From Anaerotignum lactatifermentans (GTDB lineage Bacteria > Bacillota > Clostridia > Lachnospirales > Anaerotignaceae), in contig NZ_JACSNY010000003.1 in assembly GCF_016902535.1 (NCBI RefSeq), positions 186,001 to 250,000 on the forward strand: DNA of 64,000 nucleotides, given 5' to 3'. The position numbers and the translations under genes are program-made. Shown one piece after another: positions 18,327 through 26,610 of the stretch (positions are counted from its first letter, which is position 1; every line of letters starts with the position of its first letter). The notes under the pieces were generated by a model. It was not told where the DNA came from and ran no database searches. It saw only the letters and a program-made list of their open reading frames with translations.

Positions 18327-20024
18327 ATGTATCTATCGGAAATGGAACTGCTGAAGGCAAGGCTTTCGGCAATGGGCAGGCTCAGCGAAAGCCGGATTTT
18401 AGAGGAGATCCTGCTTTCCGACCAGTCCAGCGAGGAGAAAAAGAAGATGCGGGAGGGGGAGCGGTATTTCCGCTGCGCACACGATATTTTGCGGGAGGAT
18501 TTTCGGAAGAAGCCCGTTTCGGAATCGCCGGAGGGAGAAGGCGAGGTGCTGCGGAATTTCTACAATCCCAACCGCAGCAACCATCACTGCGTCAATCCCT
18601 TTCACCATACGCTGGTGGTGCAGAAGGCTGCTTATCTGGTGGGGCGGGAGCCTACCATTACGGTAAAGGGCGGACAGAAAGGATTTGCGGAGGAACTGGA
18701 AAGATTCTGCGACGAGGAAATGAACCGTACCCTGTATCAGTGGGTGGTGGGAGCCGCCAACAAAGGCGTGGAGTATCTGCATGTTTACTATGATGAGGAA
18801 GGAGAACTGCGCTACTGCATTGTGCCGGCAGAGGAAATGATCGTTTTTTATGACGAGGTTCATCAGAAGGAGATGGTGGAGGCCATCCGCTACTATGACA
18901 TTACGGTGCTGGAGGACGGAAAGGAACGTCTTCGACGGAAAGTGGAATGGTGGACAAAGGAGGACGTGACCTATTACACGGAAAACGACAAGGGGGTGTT
19001 TCTGCGGGAGCGGAATCTGCCCCACTGGCAGGTGAGCCGGACCGAGGACGAAGAGGAAACCGTCTGTGTGGCCCACAGCTGGGGAAGAGTGCCTTTTGTG
19101 CCGCTATACAACAACAGCCGGCAGATGACGGATCTGGAACTGGTAAAAGGGCTCATTGACGCCTATGACTATATCAGCAGCGAAGGGACCAACAACCTGC
19201 TGGATCTGGTAGACCTGTACTGGGTGATCCAAGGGTACGGCGGGGAAACGGCAGGCGCCATTGCCAAAAAGTTACAGATCAATAAAGCAGTACAGATCAG
19301 CGACACCAGCGGCCGGGTGGAGGCCAAGCAGGTGAATCTGCCTGTGGAGGGCAGATTAAGCTGGATGAAAGCACTGCGAAAGGACATTTTTCATTTTGGT
19401 ATGGGGGTAGACACGGACAGTGAGAACTGGGGAAAGGCCCCCAGCGGCGTGGCACTGCAGTTTCAGTACGCCATGTTTTATCTGAAAATCAATGAGATCG
19501 TGCCGGAGATCCGGCGGGCTGTGAAGGAATTCCTGCGGTTCGCGACGGAGGACTGGAACAGAAGAGACCAGGGACAGCGGGATTGGAGAGATATTCAGGT
19601 ACTGTTAAACACCAGCGGCATTACCGACGATCTGGAAACAGTGCAGATGATCCGGGAGTCGGAAGGATTGGTCAGCGAAAAGACACTGCTGGGCAGACAT
19701 CCCTTTGTGGAGGATGTGAACAGGGAGATGCTCCAGCTGGAGGAAGAGAGAAAGGAGAAAGGATATGACAGAGGAAATGTGGATGGAAATGGGCGTATCG
19801 GCAGAGGTGGCGGAAAAAATCAGAGGCCGGATGGCGGAAATGGAGGAAAGATGCCGTCTGCTGGAGGAAAAAAACGAACTGCTGACGGCGCAAAAGGAAG
19901 AAGCGGCCCAGGAACTGCTGGACGTGAAAAAAACAGCGGCGGCACAAAAGGCAGTGCTGGAGGCCGGCGGCAGAAACGCCAAGGCAGTGCTGGCGCTGAT
20001 GGAGCTGGACGAAATGGAATTTGA
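18327..20024 (+). CDS. Phage portal protein (SPP1 gp6-like)
   Basis: Dodecameric ring at the capsid vertex through which DNA passes. ATG 18327 follows AAGGAGGAAAAG; 565 residues as the frame reads. The body is a normal SPP1 gp6/XkdE-like portal (FYNPNRSNHHCVNPFHHTLV, YLVGREPTITVKG, EGTNNLLDLVDLYWVIQGYG, SGVALQFQYAMFYLK). Homology-like sequence ends near residue 480 (EEERKEKGYDR, base about 19775). The last 87 codons overlap the scaffold gene in another frame and are low-complexity G/K/R/N. The usual ATGA junction is present at 19765, but its TGA is out of the portal frame. This is either a genuine extension or the result of a small indel. Confidence 0.9.
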   Translation: MYLSEMELLKARLSAMGRLSESRILEEILLSDQSSEEKKKMREGERYFRCAHDILREDFRKKPVSESPEGEGEVLRNFYNPNRSNHHCVNPFHHTLVVQKAAYLVGREPTITVKGGQKGFAEELERFCDEEMNRTLYQWVVGAANKGVEYLHVYYDEEGELRYCIVPAEEMIVFYDEVHQKEMVEAIRYYDITVLEDGKERLRRKVEWWTKEDVTYYTENDKGVFLRERNLPHWQVSRTEDEEETVCVAHSWGRVPFVPLYNNSRQMTDLELVKGLIDAYDYISSEGTNNLLDLVDLYWVIQGYGGETAGAIAKKLQINKAVQISDTSGRVEAKQVNLPVEGRLSWMKALRKDIFHFGMGVDTDSENWGKAPSGVALQFQYAMFYLKINEIVPEIRRAVKEFLRFATEDWNRRDQGQRDWRDIQVLLNTSGITDDLETVQMIRESEGLVSEKTLLGRHPFVEDVNREMLQLEEERKEKGYDRGNVDGNGRIGRGGGKNQRPDGGNGGKMPSAGGKKRTADGAKGRSGPGTAGREKNSGGTKGSAGGRRQKRQGSAGADGAGRNGI

Positions 20025-20199
20025 CGAGAAAACAGGGCTGGCAGGCATTGACAAAGCGCTGGCACAGGTGAAGGCAGAGGCGCCTTATCTGTTCGTGGAA
20101 CGAAAGGAAAAGACAGTGGGCACCGGCTTTGCCGCCAGCCAGCAGAAAAAGAAGGAAAGCGAGATCGCCAGACAGTTCAAAAGCGGACTGAGAAGATAA
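19765..20199 (+). CDS. Phage scaffold protein (GP20 family)
   Basis: Assembly scaffold for the procapsid, 144 residues. ATG 19765 follows AAAGGAGAAAGG within the 3' part of the portal frame. Residues about 8-65 are strongly helical and coiled (MEERCRLLEEKNELLTAQKE). Then comes the family block GGRNAKAVLALMELDEM with GIDKALAQVKAEAPYLF (about residues 70-112), and a basic C-terminus that would contact the capsid protein. It directly precedes the capsid gene. No separate or fused protease domain is visible. Confidence 0.85.
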   Translation: MTEEMWMEMGVSAEVAEKIRGRMAEMEERCRLLEEKNELLTAQKEEAAQELLDVKKTAAAQKAVLEAGGRNAKAVLALMELDEMEFDEKTGLAGIDKALAQVKAEAPYLFVERKEKTVGTGFAASQQKKKESEIARQFKSGLRR

Positions 20200-20211
20200 G
20201 GAGGAGAGAGC

Positions 20212-21132
20212 ATGAGTTTGAATACAATGGAATACGCGGCAGTGTTTATGCAGGAGCTGGACAGTCAGATGGTGGAAAATTCTACCTCCGGCTGGATGGA
20301 GGCCAACGCGGGACAGGTGCAGTACAGCGGCGGCGCGGAGGTGAAAATCCCTAAAATGCAGATGAGCGGTCTGGGGAATTATGACAGAGAAAACGGTTTT
20401 GTAAAAGGCGGCGTGACAGTGGCCTATGAGACAAGAAAGCTGACCCAGGACAGAGGCAGAGCCTTCCAGGTAGACGCTATGGATGTGGATGAGACCAATT
20501 TTGCCGCTGTGGCAGGCAATGTCATGGGAGAGTTTCAGAGAACAAAGGTGATTCCGGAAATTGACGCCTACCGTTACAGCGCCATTGCGGCAGCGGCGGC
20601 GAAGGCAGGCAAGCAGAAGGAATATACTCCTGCGGTAGATACCATCTGGCAGACACTGCTGGGAGATATTACACAAATTCGTGATGTGGTAGGCGACGGC
20701 GCGGAAATCGTCATTACCATGTCCGCCAAAACAGCGGGGATGCTGGATCAGGCCAAGGGGGACAGCCAGCTGATCCAGAGCGGCGAATTTGTACAGGGCG
20801 GCGTGCATCTGAAGGTTAAGGAGATCGACCAGTGCCCTGTGATCCGTGTGCCCTCCGCCAGACTGAAAACGAAATACGATTTTAACGACGGCGTCAGCGA
20901 AAGCCAGGAGGACGGCGGCTTTGCGCCTGCGGCAGACGCCAAGGACATCAACTGGATCATTGCCGTGCGTCACGCGCCCATTGCCGTATCCAAAACAGAT
21001 GTGACCAGAATTTTTGACCCTATGACCAACCAGAGTGCTAATGCATGGAAGATTGATTACAGAAAGTATCATGATCTTTGGATCACCGACAACGGTATGG
21101 AAGGGATTCTGGTCAGTGTAAACAATGCGTAA
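20212..21132 (+). CDS. Major capsid protein, HK97-like fold
   Basis: 306 residues, ATG 20212 after AAGGAGGAGAG. Full-length capsid protein of the PBSX/clostridial myophage kind: an N-terminal LNTMEYAAVFMQELDSQMVE arm, an alanine-rich spine helix (YSAIAAAAAKAG, about 123-134), then WQTLLGDITQIRDVVGDGAE and a C-terminal domain ending WITDNGMEGILVSVNN. It follows the scaffold gene by 12 bases. No internal delta-domain or protease is evident, so the mature shell may form without proteolysis. Confidence 0.87.
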   Translation: MSLNTMEYAAVFMQELDSQMVENSTSGWMEANAGQVQYSGGAEVKIPKMQMSGLGNYDRENGFVKGGVTVAYETRKLTQDRGRAFQVDAMDVDETNFAAVAGNVMGEFQRTKVIPEIDAYRYSAIAAAAAKAGKQKEYTPAVDTIWQTLLGDITQIRDVVGDGAEIVITMSAKTAGMLDQAKGDSQLIQSGEFVQGGVHLKVKEIDQCPVIRVPSARLKTKYDFNDGVSESQEDGGFAPAADAKDINWIIAVRHAPIAVSKTDVTRIFDPMTNQSANAWKIDYRKYHDLWITDNGMEGILVSVNNA

Positions 21133-21147
21133 GGCGGCGAGGCGGAC

Positions 21148-21450
21148 ATGAAGGAAAATATCATGGAACAGCTGCGAAAGCTGCGGGCGGAGGCGGCGGA
21201 AGAGGCCGCCCTTGCCTTCGCGGCCCAAAGAAGTGTGGATATGGTGCAGGCATACTGCAATAGAAAAGAGATACCAACGGAACTGGAATCGGTCTGTACC
21301 GCACTGGCGCTGGCGATCTATGACGGCGCGGAAGGGCTGAAATCCATCAAGGAAGGAAATGTTTCGGTGGAGTTTTACGAGAAAAAAGAGGGAGAACTGC
21401 TCCTTGCGTTTCGGGAAGAACTGGATCGGTTCCGGAAAGCGGGCTGGTAG
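21148..21450 (+). CDS. Head-tail connector, adaptor (Gp6/gp15-like)
   Basis: 100 residues; ATG 21148, or possibly ATG 21163, which has AAGGAAAA upstream. All-helical protein (AALAFAAQRSVDMVQAYCNR, PTELESVCTALALAIYDGAEGL) with the size, composition and position of phage adaptor proteins that dock under the portal. The family assignment is by position and helical pattern. Confidence 0.7.
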   Translation: MKENIMEQLRKLRAEAAEEAALAFAAQRSVDMVQAYCNRKEIPTELESVCTALALAIYDGAEGLKSIKEGNVSVEFYEKKEGELLLAFREELDRFRKAGW

Positions 21451-21465
21451 AAAGGAGATGGGGAC

Positions 21466-21825
21466 ATGGCAACCTGGCAGGCGGCGAAAAAAGCCGTAGA
21501 AAGAAGATTTTGCGACAGATGCAGTGTGACGGAATACCATACGGAAACGACAGCCTGGGGAGAGGATCGTTTTGTGCTGGAGGAGCCTTATGAGATGGTC
21601 TGCCGTCTGGTGGAGGCGGGAGAAGGCACAGAACTGGAAGGGCTGCTGGCTTATGGGCAGAAAGAGGCCATTCTTCTGTATCCGGCGGAGGAATGGATTG
21701 GCCCGGGCAGTCAGGTGGAAGTAACGAAAAAAAGTGGACGTGTGGCGGTGTTTTATACGGCGGGGGAAAGCGTGGATTATCAGACCCACAGAGAAGCGGT
21801 GCTGACCAGCCGCAGTCCCTTTTAA
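21466..21825 (+). CDS. Head closure / head-tail joining protein (XkdH-like)
   Basis: 119 residues, ATG 21466 after AAAGGAGATGGGG. Beta-rich small protein: FCDRCSVTEYHTE near the start, then VLEEPYEMVCRL and WIGPGSQVEVTKKSG, followed by a C-terminal HREAVLTSRSPF. This matches the stopper proteins that follow the adaptor in PBSX-like clusters. An HK97 gp10-like (XkdI) gene, expected next, is missing. Confidence 0.65.
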   Translation: MATWQAAKKAVERRFCDRCSVTEYHTETTAWGEDRFVLEEPYEMVCRLVEAGEGTELEGLLAYGQKEAILLYPAEEWIGPGSQVEVTKKSGRVAVFYTAGESVDYQTHREAVLTSRSPF

Positions 21826-21837
21826 AGGAGGCGGAGC

Positions 21838-22329
21838 ATGGAACGGCAGGATTGGCAGAATGTGGTGAAGGAGGCCGCCATAAAGGAAATACACGACTAT
21901 TTTTCCCTGACGGTGTATGGAGAGGAAGCGCCGCAGAAGATCAAAACGCCTTGCTTTACTGTGACCCAGAAGGAATGTACGCAGAAGCGGCTACTGGGCC
22001 AACGGCGGGAGATGCGTCTGACGCTGGAGGTGGTCTATCATACAGAGGATCGTCGGGCCGGACGGGAAGAAGCGGCGGCAGTGGCGGACGGGCTGTATGA
22101 CTGTCTATGGATCATAGGCGGAAGTGAGAAATTCTGCGCCCAGTCTATGAGCCATGAGATGAAGGAAGGAAAGCTGGTGTTTCAGGTATGCTATGTATGG
22201 CATATGATTCGGCAGGAAGAGGAGATTTTGATGCAGCGGCTGGAATACAACGGGAGAAAGGTCGTGGGATATGAGCAGGACGGCGAAATTCAGCAGGGAA
22301 CAGCTGGCGGCCAGTCAGAGGTTTCGTGA
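21838..22329 (+). CDS. Tail terminator/completion protein (XkdJ-like, DUF6838)
   Basis: 163 residues, ATG 21838 after AAAGGAGGCGGAGC. IKTPCFTVTQKECTQKRLLGQR, then RREMRLTLEVVYHTEDRRAG and AVADGLYDCLWIIGG, match the tail-completion proteins that precede the sheath gene in PBSX and skin clusters. Its last 59 bases overlap the start of the small gene at 22271. Confidence 0.65.
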   Translation: MERQDWQNVVKEAAIKEIHDYFSLTVYGEEAPQKIKTPCFTVTQKECTQKRLLGQRREMRLTLEVVYHTEDRRAGREEAAAVADGLYDCLWIIGGSEKFCAQSMSHEMKEGKLVFQVCYVWHMIRQEEEILMQRLEYNGRKVVGYEQDGEIQQGTAGGQSEVS

Positions 22330-22444
22330 GGACAGAGACCTGTTGCTGGCGGTGCTGGCGGCAGAGAAACAATATACCAGAGAGGAAGCGGAAGAGGCCA
22401 TGGCGGCTTACCGCAGACAGGGGAATGTAGGAAAGGAGAAATAA
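22271..22444 (+). CDS. Small YqzN/YkzM-type phage protein
   Basis: 57 residues. ATG 22271 lies inside the 3' end of the tail-completion gene, with GTGGGAT upstream as a weak ribosome site, and the stop is TAA 22442-22444, one base before the sheath ATG. It reads as KFSREQLAASQRFREDRDLL followed by EKQYTREEAEEAMAAYRRQG. This (K)(Y/F)(T/S)xEQLxxSxRF...RD(L)L...YTxEE pattern is that of the short YqzN/YkzM proteins encoded between xkdJ and xkdK in PBSX and skin. Function unknown; helical. Confidence 0.72.
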   Translation: MSRTAKFSREQLAASQRFREDRDLLLAVLAAEKQYTREEAEEAMAAYRRQGNVGKEK

Positions 22445-22445
22445 T

Positions 22446-23738
22446 ATGGCATTAGGCGGAGGCACCTTTTTGGTGCAGAACAAGGTACTGCCCGGAGCGT
22501 ACATCAATTTTGTTTCCAGACCAAGAGCCATGGGCACTTTGGGCGAGAGAGGCATTGTATGCATGGGCATGGCACTGGATTGGGGCGAGGAAGGCATGAT
22601 CTGTGTGGACGTGGAGGAATTCCAGCTGGGATGCAGAGATGTTTTTGGCTATGGATACAGCCATGAGAAGATGAAAGATCTGAGAGAATTGTTTCTGGGG
22701 GCAAAAACGGCGCTGATCTATCGTCTGAATGGAGGACAGAAGGCGGCGCTGACCAGAGGAAGTCTGACGGCAACGGCAAAATACAGCGGCGAAAGAGGAA
22801 ATGACCTTCGTATCACCGTGGCGGAAAATGTGGATCAGGAAGGTTTATATGATGTGATGACCTATCTGGATCTGGAGCTGGTGGACAGTCAGACAGTGGC
22901 AACCATTGAGGAACTGGAAGAAAACAAGTTTGTGGTATTTTCCGGTACAGGGCAGCCGGAGGAGACCGTTGGCGAGCCTTTGGCGGGCGGCGCTTCCGGA
23001 GAGGTGGACGGCAGCGCTTACGAAGGGATGCTGAAGGCAGCGGAAAAGGAAGCTTTTACAGTGCTGGCCTATGAAGGCAGCGATGAAATCACCAAAAAGC
23101 TGTTTGTGAATTTTACGAAGCGTCTGCGGGATGAGGAAGGCGTGAAATTTGTAACGGTGCTTTATGATTACTGCAAGGCGGACTATGAAGGCGTGATTTC
23201 CGTAGGAACAGCGCCGGAGCTGGTGTACTGGACAGCAGGCATGGAGGCGGGCGCACAGGTGAACGAAAGTCTGACCAACCGGAAATATGACGGGGAGTAT
23301 GCGGTGGACGCCAAGGATTCCAAGAGGAATTTTGAGGAAGGCATCCAGAGCGGGAAATTCCTGTTTTATGATGACGGTGGAGAAATTCGTGTTCTGCGGG
23401 ATATCAATACCTTTACTTCCTTTGAGAGCAACAAGAACAGCGATTTTTCCTCAAACAGAGTGGTGCGGGTACTGGACAGCATCGCCAATGATGTGGCGAG
23501 GATCTTCAGCGACTATTATCTGGGCAAGCGCAGCAACAACGCCAACGGACGGAATCTGCTGAAGGCGGAAATTCTGGCTTATCATGAACAGCTGCAGCAG
23601 ATAGAGGCCATTGAGAATTTTACGGCGGAGGATGTAACAGTCACTCAGGGCACAGAAAAGCAGGATGTTGTGGTCTACGAAAACGTACAGCCCACCGATG
23701 CCATGGAAAAGCTGTACATGAGAGTGGAAGTAGTGTAA
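22446..23738 (+). CDS. Contractile tail sheath protein (XkdK-like)
   Basis: 430 residues, ATG 22446 after AAAGGAGAAATA. Typical start ALGGGTFLVQNKVLPGAYINF, VSRPRAMGTLGERGIV. A central domain follows (VATIEELEENKFVVFSGTG), and the C-terminal half (EIRVLRDINTFTSF, SSNRVVRVLDSIANDVARIF, GKRSNNANGRNLLKAEI) is the conserved sheath core. It shows the particle is myovirus-like and contractile. Slightly shorter than the roughly 466 residues of PBSX XkdK. Confidence 0.92.
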   Translation: MALGGGTFLVQNKVLPGAYINFVSRPRAMGTLGERGIVCMGMALDWGEEGMICVDVEEFQLGCRDVFGYGYSHEKMKDLRELFLGAKTALIYRLNGGQKAALTRGSLTATAKYSGERGNDLRITVAENVDQEGLYDVMTYLDLELVDSQTVATIEELEENKFVVFSGTGQPEETVGEPLAGGASGEVDGSAYEGMLKAAEKEAFTVLAYEGSDEITKKLFVNFTKRLRDEEGVKFVTVLYDYCKADYEGVISVGTAPELVYWTAGMEAGAQVNESLTNRKYDGEYAVDAKDSKRNFEEGIQSGKFLFYDDGGEIRVLRDINTFTSFESNKNSDFSSNRVVRVLDSIANDVARIFSDYYLGKRSNNANGRNLLKAEILAYHEQLQQIEAIENFTAEDVTVTQGTEKQDVVVYENVQPTDAMEKLYMRVEVV

Positions 23739-23751
23739 AAGGAGGAACGGC

Positions 23752-24210
23752 ATGGGCTATTTAAGGGCAAAGGATACGGTAAACGGCGCGTTGGGCACCT
23801 GTTTTGCCATCATTGACGGCAAGCGGTATGAGCTGATGCAGGTGAAGAACGTGACCGCGTCGGTGAAAAAGACGAAAACGGAGATCCCCATTCTGGGTAT
23901 GACAGGGAAACAGCAGAAAAGCGGCGGCTGGGAAGGCAGCGGGAAAATGACAGCGTATTATGTTTCCAGTCTCTTTCGTGAGCTGATGCTCAAATACATG
24001 AAGGATGGGGTGGATACTTATTTTGAACTGATGATTACCAATGAGGACCCCAGCGGGGCCACAGGAAAGCAGACGGTACTGCTGAAGGACGTGAATATTG
24101 ACGAAATGGTGATCTCCAAGCTGGACGTAAATCAGGCGGCTATGGATGAGGAGATTTCCTTTACCTTCGGAGACGTGGATCTGCTGGACAAATTCGCGGA
24201 ATTATCATAA
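23752..24210 (+). CDS. Tail tube protein (XkdM-like)
   Basis: 152 residues, ATG 23752 after AAAGGAGGAACGGC. Inner tube protein that stacks as hexameric rings inside the sheath. It begins LRAKDTVNGALGTCFAIIDG and contains VKKTKTEIPILGMTGKQQKSGG and KMTAYYVSSLFRELMLKY, the family core. Length matches XkdM (about 147). It follows the sheath gene by 13 bases. Confidence 0.92.
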   Translation: MGYLRAKDTVNGALGTCFAIIDGKRYELMQVKNVTASVKKTKTEIPILGMTGKQQKSGGWEGSGKMTAYYVSSLFRELMLKYMKDGVDTYFELMITNEDPSGATGKQTVLLKDVNIDEMVISKLDVNQAAMDEEISFTFGDVDLLDKFAELS

Positions 24211-24246
24211 AAAAGCTGGGTGGGCGGAGGGAAGAAAGGAGGAAGC

Positions 24247-24582
24247 ATGGAACAGAGTATTTTTTTAAAGGAGAAAGCTCTTCCCATGGGAGAAAAGGAA
24301 ATATTGATATCCGGCCGTTTCCAGGAGGAAGGCAGAGAGCTTCCGTGGCGCATCCGGGCCATGAGTCAGAAGGAAAATGTGGAAATACAGAACAGCAGGA
24401 TGTGGCGGGAAAAGGAATATCTGGCGGAGGTCATTGCGGCCTGCGTGGTATTCCCCGATCTGAAAGACGCCGCTTTGCAGGACAGCTATGGCGTTCTGGG
24501 GGCGGGGCGGCTTTTGGAGAAGATGCTGACGGCGGGAGAATTCGCCATGCTGCAGGAGGCGGTGGAGGAAATCAACGGATAA
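24247..24582 (+). CDS. Tail assembly chaperone, first XkdN-like copy
   Basis: 111 residues from ATG 24247, preceded by AAAGGAGG; the frame is open from a GTG 27 bases earlier without a site. Contains MGEKEILISGRFQEEGRELP, WRIRAMSQKE, YLAEVIAACVVFPDLKDAAL and LLEKMLTAGEFAMLQEAVEE. This is the phage XkdN/YqbM tail-chaperone family. In PBSX this gene precedes the tape measure, but here it is followed directly by the XkdP-like gene. A second copy lies at 26242. No slippery heptamer is seen at its end. Confidence 0.82.
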   Translation: MEQSIFLKEKALPMGEKEILISGRFQEEGRELPWRIRAMSQKENVEIQNSRMWREKEYLAEVIAACVVFPDLKDAALQDSYGVLGAGRLLEKMLTAGEFAMLQEAVEEING

Positions 24583-24597
24583 CAAGGAGGGGAGCAG

Positions 24598-25257
24598 GTG
24601 TACCGATTTTATTTAAAGCAGGGAGAAAAGCAGTTTCTGTTCCCTGTGACGCCCGCCCGGATGGAGAGCAAAACGGGAAGCGGGAACAAGCTGGTTTCTA
24701 TTTTGCAGATGGGGCAGATGAATCTGCTGCGGTATCCCAATCTGCGGGAAATCCGCTTTACGGCCCTTTTTCCCGGCAGGCAGTACCATTTTGTGCAGGT
24801 GGAGGACGGATTTCATGAGCCTTCTTATTTTTGGGGGCTTTTACAGGAATTTCAGCAGGCCAAAAAGCCCGTACAGTTTCTGGTATTCCGGCGGCTGGCC
24901 GACGGCAGTCAGATTTTTTGCGAAAATTTGCAGATGGCGTTGGAGGATCTGGAGATTACGGAAAAAGGCGGAGAACAGGGAGATCTCTGGGTGGAGATAT
25001 TGCTACGGGAATACAAAGAAGCGAAAAGCGTGAAGTATGAGGCCGCACAGGAAGGGGACAAAACCATTCTGTCCGCTTCGGGGGCCCAAAGAGAAGAAAA
25101 GGAGACGCCAAAAACCTATACCGTACAGAAGGGGGACTGTCTTTGGACCATCGCCCGGAAGAATTACGGCAGCGGCGCAAAGTATAAGGAGATTGCCGCG
25201 AAAAACGGTATCAGTAATCCAAATCTGATTTATCCGGGGCAGGTGCTGCAGTTATGA
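24598..25257 (+). CDS. XkdP-like tail protein with LysM domain
   Basis: 219 residues, GTG 24598 after AAGGAGGGGAGCAG. The N-terminal three quarters is the XkdP/YqbP domain (RFYLKQGEKQFLFPVTPARM, LLQEFQQAKKPVQFLVFRR). The C-terminal LysM (about residues 172-219, YTVQKGDCLWTIARKNYGSG to IYPGQVLQL) should bind peptidoglycan or sit in the hub, as in other contractile tails. It overlaps the next gene by ATGA at 25254. Confidence 0.9.
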   Translation: MYRFYLKQGEKQFLFPVTPARMESKTGSGNKLVSILQMGQMNLLRYPNLREIRFTALFPGRQYHFVQVEDGFHEPSYFWGLLQEFQQAKKPVQFLVFRRLADGSQIFCENLQMALEDLEITEKGGEQGDLWVEILLREYKEAKSVKYEAAQEGDKTILSASGAQREEKETPKTYTVQKGDCLWTIARKNYGSGAKYKEIAAKNGISNPNLIYPGQVLQL

Positions 25258-26228
25258 ACATTCGGCTGCTATTGGAGCATAATCAGACCGTTTATGACGC
25301 AACCAGCATTGTGACCGATGGTGTGGCGTGGGAAAGCAGTATGCGGGGAGAGGCAGGCAGACTGCGGTTCTCCGTGGTACGGGACGGCATTATCAATTTT
25401 GTGGAAGGGGATAAGGTTCAGTTTTATACGGACGGTATTCTTCGTTTTGTGGGCTGGGTCATGACAAAGGAGAGAACACAGGAGCAGATTATAGAGGTGA
25501 CGGCCTATGACCAGATGTTTTATCTGGCAAAGAACAGGGGGACTTATGTTTACTGGGATAAGAAAGCCTCGGAGGTCATTTCCATGATCGCGTCGGACTA
25601 TGGTCTGGCGGTGGGGACGATGGCGGATACGGGCTGGAAGATTCCACAGCGCATTGAGGAAGGGCAGACGCTGCTGGACATGATGCTGACAGCACTGGAA
25701 TTGTCAGAGGAGGCTACGGGAAAGGAATACTTTCTTTTTGACGACTGCGGCAGACTGACCGTAAAGGAGCGAAGCCAGATGGACACAGCGGGGGTATTCT
25801 GCTGTGACGGCGGTGTGGGGAGCTATACCTATGTGACAGATATCAGCGAGGATACCGTCAATGGGGTACGGCTTTACCAGGCAGGTCGGAAGGAGACGGA
25901 GCGGCTGGCCTACCAGCAGGAAAACAGCGAAAAGGTAGAGGAATGGGGCAGGCTGTATGCCTACCGGCATGTGGCCTTTACCTTGAATCAGGCACAGATG
26001 AAAGAAATCGCCCGGGGGATACTGGAGAAGCAGTGTCGGGTGAAAAAGACGCTGGTGGTGGAGAATGTCAACGGGGATCTGGATATCCGGGGAGGTAATT
26101 CCATTTATTTATCCATTCCCGATCTGGCGGAGATTGGCGTAGAGCAGAAGGTACTGGTGGAAAAGTGTACCCATGTTTATGAGGACGGCAGTCATAAAAT
26201 GAGCATGGAGATCAGAGTGGAGGGATGA
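25254..26228 (+). CDS. Baseplate hub protein (XkdQ-like, gpD family)
   Basis: 324 residues, very close to PBSX XkdQ length. ATG 25254 overlaps the preceding stop. Contains WESSMRGEAGRLRFSVVRDG, KVQFYTDGILRFVGWVMTKE, VTAYDQMFYLAKNRGTYVYW and a C-terminal ARGILEKQCRVKKTLVVENV. This is the trimeric hub that joins the tube to the spike. Here it lies before, not after, the chaperone-tape-measure pair. Confidence 0.9.
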   Translation: MNIRLLLEHNQTVYDATSIVTDGVAWESSMRGEAGRLRFSVVRDGIINFVEGDKVQFYTDGILRFVGWVMTKERTQEQIIEVTAYDQMFYLAKNRGTYVYWDKKASEVISMIASDYGLAVGTMADTGWKIPQRIEEGQTLLDMMLTALELSEEATGKEYFLFDDCGRLTVKERSQMDTAGVFCCDGGVGSYTYVTDISEDTVNGVRLYQAGRKETERLAYQQENSEKVEEWGRLYAYRHVAFTLNQAQMKEIARGILEKQCRVKKTLVVENVNGDLDIRGGNSIYLSIPDLAEIGVEQKVLVEKCTHVYEDGSHKMSMEIRVEG

Positions 26229-26241
26229 GGAAGTGGAAGAA

Positions 26242-26610
26242 ATGAGAGCCTTTTTTCAGGAGGCGGCCTACCTGCCCGGAGAGCGGGAGATTCTGGTATC
26301 GGAACGGTTTCGGCAGGAGGATGGACCGGCCTTATGGCGAATCCGGGCGCTGCGGGAGGAAGAACTGACGGCGGACGTGGAGGAAGAGCAGTACGCGGGG
26401 CTTTGCGCCGCGGCGGTATGCGCGCCGGATCTTTCTGACAGGAAGCTGTGGGAAAGCTATGGGGCAGACAGCAAGGAGGAACTTTTGCAGAGGATGCTGA
26501 CGCCCGGGGAATATCTGCGGCTGCTGGAGGCGGTGCTGGAGCTGAATGGGTACAGAGAACGGAAACAGGAGAGAAAAGAAACGGCAAAAAACTCATTCGG
26601 GAGGGCGTAG
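26242..26610 (+). CDS. Tail assembly chaperone, second XkdN-like copy (gpG-type, unshifted product)
   Basis: 122 residues from ATG 26242, with GAGGAAG about 9 bases upstream; GTG 26233 is also possible. It is paralogous to the first copy: LPGEREILVSERFRQEDGPA, LWRIRALREEE, AAAVCAPDL, SYGADSKEELLQRMLTPGEY and LLEAVLELNG align throughout. In lambda-type tails, gpG and its frameshifted form gpGT coat the tape measure and recruit tube protein. A -1 frameshift signal sits near its 3' end (26586-26640). Its stop codon TAG (26608-26610) lies inside the stimulatory stem. Confidence 0.85.
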   Translation: MRAFFQEAAYLPGEREILVSERFRQEDGPALWRIRALREEELTADVEEEQYAGLCAAAVCAPDLSDRKLWESYGADSKEELLQRMLTPGEYLRLLEAVLELNGYRERKQERKETAKNSFGRA

